A stretch of DNA of 64,000 bases. It comes from Treponema putidum. GTDB lineage: Bacteria > Spirochaetota > Spirochaetia > Treponematales > Treponemataceae. Positions 52,050 to 63,393 of this stretch are shown here, piece after piece. The position numbers and the translations under genes were made by a program. The stretch covers positions 1,969,694-2,033,693 of the forward strand of contig NZ_CP009228.1 of assembly GCF_000755145.1 (NCBI RefSeq), written 5' to 3'. Each line of letters begins with the position of its first letter. Position 1 is the first letter of the stretch. The notes below the pieces were generated by a model. The model had not been told where the DNA came from. It saw nothing but the letters and a program-made list of their open reading frames with translations, and did not search any database.

Positions 52050-53288
52050 TTAAAAAATCGGCAAGATTGTTTGCTTAAGATTTATGACTTTTTTATAAAT
52101 TTTATCCGAAACGGCTATTCTTATTTTTCTTAAAGAAGGAACAAGGGTTTTGATAAATTCTTTTGAAAAAACCGTAGAACTTTCACTGAATATCTTTTTT
52201 TCATCCGCTATAAAAAGATCCGATTCAAAAGAAATACGCTCAGGTATATCTATAATGATGTCTTCACTTCCTGTTCGGGTTCCCGTTTTATTTGAAAAAT
52301 ATTCGGCTAAGGTTTCTTCTGCTGCCCGCCGTTTATATAAATCTTCCAATTCTTTATGCTTCGGATTCTCAGCTTGAAAGGCTTCCTCGTATATGATGCG
52401 GTATATTTTACCAAGTCTTAAATCTTCAGCCGTTTTTTTTTCGGGATAGTTATTTTTTTCCAAAAGTCTGAAAATACCCTCATCATCTTGATGATAAAGA
52501 TCTTCAGGGCAAAATTTTCCCCTTTCCATTCCGGTAAATATAGCTTTTTTCATCATTGCGGTTGCTATACGCACATCTTTATGCCAGTAAACCGACTTAT
52601 ACATAAGATATTTAGAAAATAAGATACTTTCAACACTTATAATGGCTTTTGATTCTAGTTTTATTCCGTTTTTTTTATCGGGAATCAGCTGTGAAAGAAT
52701 AAAATCCGTATCCTGAATTCCGTAAGGAACTCCGCAATAAAAAGCATCCCTGTTAAGATAATCCAGTTTATCCGGGTCTAGGACACCCGATAAAATTTTT
52801 TGAAAAAATAAGGTCTCGGCATCTTTTTTCCCTTTTCCTGTAATAATGGATGCTGTTTGTTCAGGGTCGGCTCCTGTTTTTGCCGCTGCAGAACGCAGAG
52901 GTTCTTTTAAAATCAGCTCTCCCGTCAGCTCCTCATGTTCTTTTAGGTTTAATTCTTTGAGGGAATGAGTAAAAGGAAAGTGTCCAAGGTCATGGAGAAG
53001 GGCTGCCGCCAAAAATGACATTGCTCCCTGCTGTGAAACCCAAGTATCAGCTCCTTTTTTTAAAAGAATATTAAGCATTTTTAAGGCTGTATTATAGACT
53101 CCGATACTGTGGGATGCCCTTGTGTGGCTGGCACCTGGATAAACAAGCTCGGTAGGCCCCAGCTGTTTTATATTATATAGCCGTAAAAATGGCTCTGCTT
53201 TAGTTATATCGTATAATTCATCGCTCATCCATATATGCTTCCATATCGGATCTCGAACGGCTTTTGAAAAATTACTTAATTCGGTCAT
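52050..53288 (-). CDS. HD-superfamily phosphohydrolase (dGTPase-like)
   Basis: A 412-residue metal-dependent phosphohydrolase. The N-terminal GPTELVYPGASHTRASHSIG supplies the first His (HTRxxHS type) and AAALLHDLGHFPFTHSLKEL supplies the HD pair. Further on, DKLDYLNRDAFYCGVPYG has the conserved Asp near the end of the site. This is the SamHD1/YdhJ-like subgroup, which includes dNTP triphosphohydrolases and enzymes of unknown substrate. The C-terminal 150 residues are less conserved. It is divergent from the FlaA-type genes. Confidence 0.9.
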   Translation of the reverse strand: MTELSNFSKAVRDPIWKHIWMSDELYDITKAEPFLRLYNIKQLGPTELVYPGASHTRASHSIGVYNTALKMLNILLKKGADTWVSQQGAMSFLAAALLHDLGHFPFTHSLKELNLKEHEELTGELILKEPLRSAAAKTGADPEQTASIITGKGKKDAETLFFQKILSGVLDPDKLDYLNRDAFYCGVPYGIQDTDFILSQLIPDKKNGIKLESKAIISVESILFSKYLMYKSVYWHKDVRIATAMMKKAIFTGMERGKFCPEDLYHQDDEGIFRLLEKNNYPEKKTAEDLRLGKIYRIIYEEAFQAENPKHKELEDLYKRRAAEETLAEYFSNKTGTRTGSEDIIIDIPERISFESDLFIADEKKIFSESSTVFSKEFIKTLVPSLRKIRIAVSDKIYKKVINLKQTILPIF

Positions 53289-53424
53289 AAAGTAATTGAT
53301 ATTCTAACATAAATCTGTTATAATGTCGATAACTGGGATTTTATATTTAAAAACCCCTGTAGAAACGGATTGAATTTGCCGATACTGATGGTGTACTTAT
53401 TTTGCAAAAAATATTGTTTTAGGT

Positions 53425-53453
53425 TTGACAAATAATGTTTTTTACAATATAAT
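53425..53453 (+). promoter_or_regulatory. Strong sigma70 promoter of the FlaA-type pair
   Basis: Perfect TTGACA (53425-53430), 17-base spacer, perfect TATAAT (53448-53453). The mRNA leader would be about 35 bases, with AAAGGAG before the first ATG. Confidence 0.85.
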
Positions 53454-53491
53454 ACAACACAGAGTTTGAAACGAAACAAAAGGAGTTATAC

Positions 53492-54211
53492 ATGAAACAT
53501 GGCGGTTTAGTTTTTGCGGGCATTGCTTTGATGTTGTTGTTCGCATTTGCACCTTTAACGGCGCAGCAAGGTTCGATTAATTATCAAACTTATATGGTCG
53601 ATACATTTGATGATCCTGACGGTCAAGATTGGGCATATCAAGCAGTCGGCAGTAAATTTGTTACTGAAGGATATCCTGTTTTAAAGTATATTGACGGAAT
53701 GCCGCATTCGGTTAGAGTAATGCAGGAAGATCCCGAAAAGGCTAAATTTCTTGGAATGCAAGTTAAATTTAACCGTAAAGGTGATAATTGGGTAGATATT
53801 ATTCCGACAAAAAAAGGCGATAAAGGTGTAGAAGCCTATGAAATTCCCTTTAAAGGACATATTCATCGATTGGATATGTGGGTTTGGGGGGCAGGATATT
53901 ATTATTATATAGAAATCCTCGTCCGTGACTGTGAGGGAAGAATACACGCATTACCTTTAGGTTATGTTAACTTTAAAGGTTGGCAGAATATGCATGTTAC
54001 GGTACCGACTAATATTCCTCAAGCTTCAAGATATCTCGGAAATAAAAATAAGTTGGCTTTTGTCGCTTTTAGAATCAGAACATCGCCCACTGAAAGAGTA
54101 GATGACTTTAAAATTTATTTTGATCAATTTAAGGCTTTAACTGATGTATTTGTTGATTCATTTGACGGCTATGAATTGAGTGAAATCGATTTTGAACAAA
54201 AGACTGAATAG
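53492..54211 (+). CDS. Flagellar filament outer layer protein FlaA homologue 1
   Basis: A 239-residue exported protein of the spirochaete FlaA family, which sheathes the periplasmic flagellar filament core. The signal peptide is GLVFAGIALMLLFAFAPLTA with cleavage probably at AQQ. Family segments are YMVDTFDDPDGQDWAYQAVG, VKFNRKGDNWVDIIPTKKG and GYYYYIEILVRDCEGRIHAL with LGYVNFKGWQ and FDQFKALTDVFVDSFDGYE. It is not the main FlaA as far as can be told; treponemes carry paralogues. It is 15 bases ahead of a second FlaA-type gene and is driven by a consensus promoter, which suggests high expression. Confidence 0.88.
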   Translation: MKHGGLVFAGIALMLLFAFAPLTAQQGSINYQTYMVDTFDDPDGQDWAYQAVGSKFVTEGYPVLKYIDGMPHSVRVMQEDPEKAKFLGMQVKFNRKGDNWVDIIPTKKGDKGVEAYEIPFKGHIHRLDMWVWGAGYYYYIEILVRDCEGRIHALPLGYVNFKGWQNMHVTVPTNIPQASRYLGNKNKLAFVAFRIRTSPTERVDDFKIYFDQFKALTDVFVDSFDGYELSEIDFEQKTE

Positions 54212-54226
54212 AACGGAGGTTAAAGT

Positions 54227-54973
54227 ATGAAAAAGAGTATAGCTATAATTTTGTTTTTAGTAGGGTTTGTTGCTTTTTCTTTTGCTCAGCAAAATACAAA
54301 TGAAAATGATTTTTCTACGATAGATGCTGCCGATCCTAATAAAGTAGGAATTGATACGGCAGAGCAGAGAATTAAAGAAGTTTCTATCGATAAGTTTGAA
54401 ACCGAGGGTACATGGTATGCAAAGATGTCGGCTGATGAAGGCGTTATACGCTCCAGACTCTTTAACGGTAATCCGATGAATAAGAAACCTATTCCTGCCG
54501 AAGAAGGTCTTGAGCTGACGGATGAAAAGGTTTTGGGTGTAAAAGTTTCTTTTTATAGACGCGGTTATAACTCCTTTGAGGTTCATGCAACCAAAGCCCT
54601 TCCGGTAGAAGGAATAGCAAAAACTGCAAGTGTTTGGGTTGTAGGCCGAAGCTATCCGCACACAATGAAACTCATAGTAGAAGATTTTTGGGGAAAGAGA
54701 TTTGAGCTTTATGTAGGAAAGTTAAATCATTCAGGTTGGAAACTTATGACCGTTGCAATTCCTCCGCAGAATTCGGCGGGAAAAACAGGTATTATCCAAA
54801 AAGATTACCACTATGGAACCAGCATGGGCTTGAAGATTGTAGGTTTCCGTGTTGAATGTGACCCGGAAGAGGCATACGGGCATTACTATATCTACTTTGA
54901 TGATCTGCGCGTTGTAAGCGATTTGTACGAAGTTGATATGAGAGATAAGGACGATATGTCGGACAACTGGTAA
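54227..54973 (+). CDS. Flagellar filament outer layer protein FlaA homologue 2
   Basis: A 248-residue exported FlaA-family protein with signal peptide KSIAIILFLVGFVAFSFAQQ. Family segments: VDIGT-like opening is replaced by IDTAEQRIKEVSIDKFETEG; then VSFYRRGYNSFEVHATKALP, ASVWVVGRSYPHTMKLIVED, GKLNHSGWKLMTVAIPPQ and YYIYFDDLRVVSDLYEVDMR, the usual beta-sandwich strands. A GGAGG site precedes the ATG. Together with the upstream gene it may form a hetero-oligomeric sheath component. A terminator follows within the end of the convergent gene. Confidence 0.9.
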   Translation: MKKSIAIILFLVGFVAFSFAQQNTNENDFSTIDAADPNKVGIDTAEQRIKEVSIDKFETEGTWYAKMSADEGVIRSRLFNGNPMNKKPIPAEEGLELTDEKVLGVKVSFYRRGYNSFEVHATKALPVEGIAKTASVWVVGRSYPHTMKLIVEDFWGKRFELYVGKLNHSGWKLMTVAIPPQNSAGKTGIIQKDYHYGTSMGLKIVGFRVECDPEEAYGHYYIYFDDLRVVSDLYEVDMRDKDDMSDNW

Positions 54974-54976
54974 AAA

Positions 54977-55720
54977 TTACCGGTAAAATCCAATTTTACT
55001 ATAAAGAAGGGTTAAAAATTTTTTAAGAAATTTTTTAGCCCTTTTTTTATAGATTTTTAATTTTTTGTACAGTGTAAACCGCTCTTTTTTTCCATCAGCT
55101 TTTATAATTCCTGCTTTTTTTAAAAACCAGCTTGTATAGGAAGTATATTTTTTTGCTCCAAGATTTTTTATGTCTTGGTTTGTAAATTCTTCAGGTAAAA
55201 AGTCTAATACCTTTTTACATATAGATTTAATGCTTGTATACTCTTCACTGCTGTGGATTTTAATAAGCTTTTTATTTATAACTCCTGGCCTTTGAGCTCT
55301 TCTTCTCTTTATCCCTCTATCGGTTTTTATAACCTCACAGCTTATATATACCAGTTTAAAACTCAAATTTTTATTATCTATGAGATGATAAAGGCCCGAA
55401 AGCTCTTTAAATATTTGAAAAAAGAATCCGTGTTTAGGGCTTTTTCTTCTATATCGAGTTGATCCGTCCTGGTTTAAGACACGTATATAAGAATCGACTG
55501 CTATAGGATAGACTATTAAAACCTTATGTTCAGGTAAAAATTTTTCTAACTTTAGTCTTAGAGCGCTTAAGTTTGAGGTTTGTATCTCTATTACTTGTCC
55601 CCCATCGCAGAGAATATCGCAGACACTTCTTAAAAGGGGCTGTTCTGTTTTTCCGTTTTTTGGACAAAAGTGTTCTTTTAGGCTTTTATGTAAGTCGCTT
55701 TCGTTATAGGTATTTATCAT
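54977..55720 (-). CDS. Hypothetical protein, possible PD-(D/E)XK-like fold
   Basis: A 247-residue, very basic protein. The N-terminal third contains SVCDILCDGGQVIEIQTSNL followed by VLIVYPIAV, an arrangement of Asp, then Glu-x-Gln on adjacent strands that resembles degenerate PD-(D/E)XK nucleases. The end (KIYKKRAKKFLKKFLTLLYS) is Lys-rich. A middle part (FTNQDIKNLGAKKYTSYTSW) looks like a small winged-helix DNA-binding motif. I know such genes mainly from treponemes; no function is established. Its start is 23 bases from the next minus-strand gene, so the two may be cotranscribed. Confidence 0.65.
   Translation of the reverse strand: MINTYNESDLHKSLKEHFCPKNGKTEQPLLRSVCDILCDGGQVIEIQTSNLSALRLKLEKFLPEHKVLIVYPIAVDSYIRVLNQDGSTRYRRKSPKHGFFFQIFKELSGLYHLIDNKNLSFKLVYISCEVIKTDRGIKRRRAQRPGVINKKLIKIHSSEEYTSIKSICKKVLDFLPEEFTNQDIKNLGAKKYTSYTSWFLKKAGIIKADGKKERFTLYKKLKIYKKRAKKFLKKFLTLLYSKIGFYR
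55009..55048 (+). terminator. Terminator of the FlaA-type operon
   Basis: GGGTTAAAAATTT and AAATTTTTTAGCCC pair around a short loop, followed by seven Ts. It lies inside the 3' end of the convergent minus-strand gene. Confidence 0.65.
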
Positions 55721-55743
55721 CTGCTGTAAGCGGTTTTAAATTT

Positions 55744-55983
55744 TTACGCATAATCTAAAAGTTCTTCCGCACTAAGCTGTTCAAGGATATATACGGTTTG
55801 AACTATTCCTCTTTCTTCTCTTGTTTGCTTTCCTTGGATTTGATAAACTATCATTTTATTTGTAGGAAGCCGACGCGGCAGCTCGTTTCCGTTTATATCT
55901 AAAAAGGCTCCTATGGATACGGGGCCGCTTATTTCTTGTTTTTCTCCATCAGGATAAATAATATAATATTCGTACAAAGTCAT
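55744..55983 (-). CDS. Small hypothetical protein
   Basis: A 79-residue protein beginning MTLYEYYIIYPDGEKQEISG and ending VQTVYILEQLSAEELLDYA. It is acidic at the end and looks like a compact beta fold with one helix; no signal peptide or membrane segment. I do not recognise a family. The open frame is complete and has normal codon use for the window; the gene precedes the basic 247-residue protein gene on the same strand. Confidence 0.6.
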   Translation of the reverse strand: MTLYEYYIIYPDGEKQEISGPVSIGAFLDINGNELPRRLPTNKMIVYQIQGKQTREERGIVQTVYILEQLSAEELLDYA

Positions 55984-56010
55984 GGAATGATTTTACACTC
56001 TTTTTAAGTC

Positions 56011-56070
56011 ATTGTCAATTTAGTAAAAATTTATGTCAAAATTTAGAAAAAATTGATTGTCAAAATTTGA
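56011..56070. repeat. Three direct repeats upstream of the antiporter gene
   Basis: TGTCAA followed by an A/T-rich TTTAG-AAAA-like part starts at 56013, 56034 and 56058 (spacing 21 and 24 bases, about two helix turns). This is the intergenic region divergent between 55983 and 56098. Possible repeated regulator sites. Confidence 0.5.
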
Positions 56071-56085
56071 AAAGTTAATATTTTA

Positions 56086-56105
56086 TTATGTTATCTTATG
56101 TTATC
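56086..56105. repeat. 10-bp tandem duplication at the antiporter start
   Basis: TTATGTTATC occurs twice in a row; the first antiporter ATG (56098) is inside the second copy. A change in copy number would alter the upstream start region. Confidence 0.6.
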
Positions 56106-57870
56106 TTATTTACATTTTTTTTTGAATGAGATATTATTTACTATTATGAATAAATTGGCTGAATTCCTTCCCGCTTTTATGCACTTTTCACGGCTTGAAA
56201 ATACAAATCTTATTTTGCTGCTAGGCATAATTTTGCTTTTAGGCGCTATCGGCGGAACCGTATTTAAAAAATTAAAGATTCCTCAGGTCGTAGGTTACAT
56301 TGTTATCGGAATCATAATAGGTCAGTCCGGTTTTCAGATTTTATCGTCTCAAATAATTACGGCTTTAGACCCCCTATCAAGTATAGCTCTTTCTCTTATA
56401 GGATTTTTGATTGGAGGAGAGTTAAAGACCAAGGTGATAAAAAAATACGGGACTCAGTTTGTGGGTATATTGATTTTTGAGTCAATAGTTCCATTTATAA
56501 CGGTATCTATTTTTATTTCGCTTGTTGCATATTTGGTTACAAAGGATTTTGCTACCTCTGTTTCTTTAGGTTTAATCTTAGGCTCCGTATCTTCTGCAAC
56601 GGCTCCCGCTGCAACTACCGATGTTCTACGTGAAAACAGAACCAGGGGTCCCTTAACAACAACGGTTTTAGGCATTGTTGCTATGGATGATGCTGTAGCT
56701 CTTGTATTATATGCTCTTGCTTCTTCAATAGCGGCTTCCCTTTTGGGAGCTCACACGGCAAGTTTCGGAAAACAGATTCTTATGCTTATTTACAATATCG
56801 TAGGCTCTATATGCTTGGGGAGCATAATAGGCTTTTTGTTAAGTTTGATTATCCGAAACATGATGACGGATTCAGGCCGTATTTTAGGCTTTTCGTTAGG
56901 AAGCCTCCTACTGTCAACTGGACTTTCTTATCTTCTTAATCTGGATACCATATTGGCTGCAATGGCTTTGGGTTTTTTTATGGTAAATTTTGCTCCTGCA
57001 AAAACTCGTTCCACTTTTACATTGGTAGAAAATTTTACGCCTCCCATTTATGTGCTTTTCTTTGTCTTGGTCGGGGCTAAATTGAATATTTGGAATGTAA
57101 CACCCTTTGTTGCCCTTTTAGCTCTTTTATATATCTTTTTACGTACATTTGGAAAAACTATAGGGTCTATTTTCGGTTCATGGCTTACAAAGGCTCCCGA
57201 AACCGTTAGGAAGTATTTGCCTTTTTGTCTTTTAAGTCAGGCAGGAGTTGCCATAGGTCTTTCGATTTCGGCAGGCCATGATTTTTCGGACACCATCGGG
57301 CCGACCATCCTTCTTATAGTTACTGCAACCACTTTTGTAGTACAGCTGGTGGGGCCTATTTGTGTAAAATACGGAATCAAAAAATCCGGAGAATGCGGTT
57401 TGGATGTTACCGAAGAAGATTTGATGGAAACATTGTCGGTAGGAGATGTTATCTTAAACGGAAAAACGATTTGTTCTCCCGATTCTCCTGCCGTTATTTC
57501 TGAAAATGTTCCCTTAAGTGCTATAATAGATTCCTTTAGCCACAGTCCTAATTTGAATTATGCAGTTAGAAGCAGTGACGGCAGCCTTGCCGGTATGATA
57601 AGTTTGGATCATTTAAAGGAAACCTTGACAATGACAGGCATCTATGACTGTGTTTTTGCTATGGATATAATGCAGCCTGCAGATATTGTCTGTTCCGAAA
57701 AAACAGGTCTAAAAGATCTATATGAGCTTTATACCGAAAAAGATACCTATGCCGTTCCTATAGTGGGTGATAATGGAGAGCCTCTGGGCATGGCTGAAAA
57801 AGACACAATAGATCATTTTTTACATGGAAAAATAATAGAGCTTCATAAAACTGTTTCTGATGGGGACTAA
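56098..57870 (+). CDS. CPA2-type cation:proton antiporter with C-terminal CBS pair
   Basis: A 590-residue membrane antiporter. About 12 helices span residues 35-420; typical CPA2 parts are KLKIPQVVGYIVIGIIIGQS, IALSLIGFLIGGELKTKVI, ASVSLGLILGSVSSATAPA (the usual pore region) and GIVAMDDAVALVLYALA (with the ion-binding Asp pair D-D). The C-terminal 150 residues look like a CBS-domain pair (SAIIDSFSHSPNLNYAVRSS, DGSLAGMISLDHLKETL, then DTYAVPIVGDNGEPLGMAEK), which may sense adenine nucleotides. The start is uncertain: neither ATG 56098 nor ATG 56146 has a clear ribosome binding site. Confidence 0.88.
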   Translation: MLSYLHFFLNEILFTIMNKLAEFLPAFMHFSRLENTNLILLLGIILLLGAIGGTVFKKLKIPQVVGYIVIGIIIGQSGFQILSSQIITALDPLSSIALSLIGFLIGGELKTKVIKKYGTQFVGILIFESIVPFITVSIFISLVAYLVTKDFATSVSLGLILGSVSSATAPAATTDVLRENRTRGPLTTTVLGIVAMDDAVALVLYALASSIAASLLGAHTASFGKQILMLIYNIVGSICLGSIIGFLLSLIIRNMMTDSGRILGFSLGSLLLSTGLSYLLNLDTILAAMALGFFMVNFAPAKTRSTFTLVENFTPPIYVLFFVLVGAKLNIWNVTPFVALLALLYIFLRTFGKTIGSIFGSWLTKAPETVRKYLPFCLLSQAGVAIGLSISAGHDFSDTIGPTILLIVTATTFVVQLVGPICVKYGIKKSGECGLDVTEEDLMETLSVGDVILNGKTICSPDSPAVISENVPLSAIIDSFSHSPNLNYAVRSSDGSLAGMISLDHLKETLTMTGIYDCVFAMDIMQPADIVCSEKTGLKDLYELYTEKDTYAVPIVGDNGEPLGMAEKDTIDHFLHGKIIELHKTVSDGD

Positions 57871-58239
57871 TCTATGTCTTGTTTTTCTCATGTAACCTAT
57901 TGAAAATGTTTCTTTTTTATTGTATTATCACAACGTATTAAGCTTTTACGGCATTGGAATCTGTTTCGGCGATCCTTTGCAAGTCGGCTGGTCATTTGTT
58001 TTAAGATGAGCTTTTTTATAAAAATTATAAAAAAGCAGAGGTTTTCTATGCTCTTTTGAAAAAAAAGAAGGCTTATTTTAGGCAATGCAGATGGTATTGT
58101 CTAAAAACGCCGCGAGCGTGTAAAAAACCTCGTTTTATTGTATGTGTAAAGTCTTTTTAAGCTGACTTGTAGAAGTTTATTTTGCAATTGTACGCCTGTT
58201 ATTTTGGAATGTGTGTTTTGTAGTTTTGAGTGGTGATAT
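57871..58239. other. Intergenic region with one hairpin, no gene seen
   Basis: 369 bases without a convincing gene. The only strong structure is a perfect 12-bp inverted repeat with a three-base loop at 58010-58036 (GCTTTTTTATAA / TTATAAAAAAGC), which could act as a terminator for the antiporter transcript in either direction. The minus-strand frame 57897-58085 has no family resemblance and atypical composition. Confidence 0.5.
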
Positions 58240-58665
58240 ATGAATAATACCGAAGATATCCGCTGGAAGCAGCGATTTCAAAATTTTGAAAAAGCCCTTA
58301 CCGTCTTTAAAGATAGGTGTTCGGACGTTAAGGAGAATCCAAAAGGTTCAAAATATTATGATGCTTTTCAGATGGCATTGGTGCAGGCTTTTGAAATTCT
58401 TATAGAGCTTTCTTGGAAGGTTTTAAAAGACTACCTTGAACATGAAGGGTATACGGAAGTCCAGACGGGAAAGAGAGCATTCCGCCAAGCCTTTCAAGAT
58501 GGGATAATTAAAAATGGAGAGGTTTGGCTAAAAGCTCTTGAAATTAGAAATCATACAAGCCATATATATGATGTTTCTCTTCTTGAAGAGCTTAATATAT
58601 TTATAGTTGAAAGTTTTTTACCTGAGGTTAAAAAACTCCATGATACACTGCAAGCGGAGCTTTAG
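58240..58665 (+). CDS. hepT: HEPN-domain protein of a HEPN/MNT pair (HepT, HI0074 family)
   Basis: A 141-residue all-helical HEPN protein, called nucleotidyltransferase substrate-binding protein in older annotation. The N-terminal RWKQRFQNFEKALTVFKDRC and QMALVQAFEILIELSWKVLK are the HI0074 family helices. The catalytic R-x4-H motif of HEPN RNases is present as RNHTSH in ALEIRNHTSHIYD. In studied systems HepT is an RNase toxin that is switched off when its MNT partner adds AMP near this motif. The gene is 3 bases ahead of the MNT gene. Confidence 0.9.
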   Translation: MNNTEDIRWKQRFQNFEKALTVFKDRCSDVKENPKGSKYYDAFQMALVQAFEILIELSWKVLKDYLEHEGYTEVQTGKRAFRQAFQDGIIKNGEVWLKALEIRNHTSHIYDVSLLEELNIFIVESFLPEVKKLHDTLQAEL

Positions 58666-58668
58666 TTT

Positions 58669-58968
58669 ATGAGGTACGGCTTGCCTGAAGAACATATCAA
58701 AATAATTTTAGACTATATTTCAAGGTATAGCGAAATTGAAGAAGCCGTTTTATTCGGTTCCCGCGCATTAGGGACGTATAAGCCGGGTTCGGACGTAGAT
58801 ATTGCCTTAAAAGGAAATGAAGTAGATTCTTTTTTGGCTGCACATTTAAAATCGGAAATTGAAGAGGAAACATGCTTACCCTATTTTTTTGACTTTGTTG
58901 CCTATTCTAAATTGAACCATAAGGATTTAATCAGGCATATCGATAAGTACGGTGTGGTGTTGAAGTAA
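58669..58968 (+). CDS. mntA: MNT-domain nucleotidyltransferase antitoxin (MntA)
   Basis: A 99-residue minimal nucleotidyltransferase. The catalytic signature is AVLFGSRALGTYKPGSDVDI, i.e. GSx(9-10)DxD with both metal-binding Asp residues in SDVDI; the third acidic residue is in FFDFVAYSKL. With the HEPN protein upstream it makes a complete HEPN/MNT toxin-antitoxin pair; the MNT protein should AMPylate and silence HepT. The pair precedes the phosphonate cluster by 33 bases but is probably functionally separate. Confidence 0.9.
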   Translation: MRYGLPEEHIKIILDYISRYSEIEEAVLFGSRALGTYKPGSDVDIALKGNEVDSFLAAHLKSEIEEETCLPYFFDFVAYSKLNHKDLIRHIDKYGVVLK

Positions 58969-59001
58969 AGAAAATTTAAATTAGGTTAAGGGATTTTAAT
59001 T

Positions 59002-60303
59002 ATGAAAAAAAAGGTTTATCTTGGACTTACTGGAGATATTATTCATCCGGGGATTATCAACATTATCAATGAAGGTAAAAAATATGGACATCTTATAATA
59101 GGTCTATTAACCGATACGGCAATTGTTTCGCATAAGAGACTTCCGTATCTCTCTTATGAACAGCGTAAACAGGTTGTTGAAAACATTAAGGGTGTAAGCG
59201 AAGTCATTCCTCAGGAGGATTGGTCTTATATTCCGAACTTAAAAAAACTTAAGCCTGATTTTATTATTCACGGTGATGATTGGAAAAGCGGCTCTTTAAG
59301 TAAGATTCGGGATGAGGTTATCGAAGTGATGAAAGAGTGGGGCGGCGAGGTTATTGAAGTTCCTTATACTAAGGGAATTAATTCAAGCGCTCTTGCTTCA
59401 AATATGCACAGCATCGGTACCACCCCTGAAGTCAGAATGAAAACCTTGCGGCGTCTTATTGAAGCTAAGCCGATAGTTCGCATAATGGAAGCTCATTCAG
59501 GCCTTTCCGGACTTATTATAGAAAATCTTGAAGTACAAAAAGATGACGGTGTTCATCGTTATGACGGAATGTGGTCTTCCAGCTTGACAGACTCCACCAG
59601 TAAAGGAAAACCGGACATAGAAGCTGTTGATCTTACAACCCGTTTGCAAAGTTTAACTGATATTCTTGAATGTACTACCAAGCCTATTATTTATGATGGA
59701 GACACAGGGGGGAAAACAGAGCACTTTGTGTTTACTGTACGGACCCTTGAGCGCAATGGTGTTTCCGCCATCATAATTGAAGATAAGGTTGGCTTGAAGA
59801 AAAACAGTCTTTTCGGCACGGAAGCAAAACAGGAATTAGCATCTGTTGAAGATTTTTGTCATAAAATTTCCGAAGGAAAAAAAGCACAAGTTACAAAAGA
59901 CTTTATGATAATAGCCCGTCTTGAGTCTCTTATAGCCGGACATTCCGTCGACGAAGCATTGGAGCGTGCTTTTGCCTATGTAAAAGCCGGTGCCGACGGC
60001 GTTATGATTCATAGTAAAGAAAAACACGGAAACGATATAAAAGAGTTTTGTGAACGCTTTAGAAAAGAATATGAGAAGGTTCCCATAGTCTTAGTTCCTA
60101 CGACTTATAATCAGTTTACCGAAAAGGAATTGGCTGCATGGGGTGCAAACATAATCATCTATGCCAACCACATGCTGCGTGCTTCATATCCTGCAATGCT
60201 CAAAGCGGCAAAAACTATTTTAGAGGCTGAGCGTTCATTGGAAGTAAATGACATGTGCCTTTCGATTAAACAAATTTTGGAACTTATTCCGGGGACTAAA
60301 TAA
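59002..60303 (+). CDS. pepM: Phosphoenolpyruvate mutase with N-terminal cytidylyltransferase-like domain
   Basis: The entry enzyme of phosphonate synthesis: it rearranges phosphoenolpyruvate into phosphonopyruvate, forming the C-P bond. Residues about 145-430 are the PepM domain with GMWSSSLTDSTSKGKPD, YDGDTGGKTEHF (metal-site Asp residues) and the signature IEDKVGLKKNSLFG (EDK-x(5)-N). Residues 1-140 are a CTP-transferase-like domain: VYLGLTGDIIHPGIINIINE (H-P-G in place of H-x-G-H), ISS motif region altered. This N-terminal fusion is known in some PepM proteins; its activity is unclear. It abuts the decarboxylase gene. Confidence 0.95.
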   Translation: MKKKVYLGLTGDIIHPGIINIINEGKKYGHLIIGLLTDTAIVSHKRLPYLSYEQRKQVVENIKGVSEVIPQEDWSYIPNLKKLKPDFIIHGDDWKSGSLSKIRDEVIEVMKEWGGEVIEVPYTKGINSSALASNMHSIGTTPEVRMKTLRRLIEAKPIVRIMEAHSGLSGLIIENLEVQKDDGVHRYDGMWSSSLTDSTSKGKPDIEAVDLTTRLQSLTDILECTTKPIIYDGDTGGKTEHFVFTVRTLERNGVSAIIIEDKVGLKKNSLFGTEAKQELASVEDFCHKISEGKKAQVTKDFMIIARLESLIAGHSVDEALERAFAYVKAGADGVMIHSKEKHGNDIKEFCERFRKEYEKVPIVLVPTTYNQFTEKELAAWGANIIIYANHMLRASYPAMLKAAKTILEAERSLEVNDMCLSIKQILELIPGTK

Positions 60304-63284
<2,981 letters not shown>

Positions 63285-63287
63285 TGA

Positions 63288-63308
63288 TATGCCATTTAGA
63301 ATGGCATA
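63288..63308 (+). terminator. Hairpin after the phosphonate genes
   Basis: TATGCCATT, TAG, AATGGCATA: a perfect 9-bp stem with a three-base loop just after the pntC stop. No T run follows, so it may only reduce read-through into the transporter genes. Confidence 0.45.
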
Positions 63309-63393
63309 AATATGTCGATGGTATTGACATATAATACGGAATAGAAATCATGCCTGCGTGGGAATATTTTGAATAATTTTTAAGGAACAGTTT

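Noticed and set aside
57897-58085. 62-residue minus-strand frame in the antiporter/HEPN gap
   Set aside because: No ribosome binding site, contains the long hairpin at 58010-58036, and no recognisable protein pattern.
63310-63340. TTGACA directly followed by TATAAT before the ABC-2 permease gene
   Set aside because: The two hexamers have no spacer between them, so they cannot serve together as one promoter.
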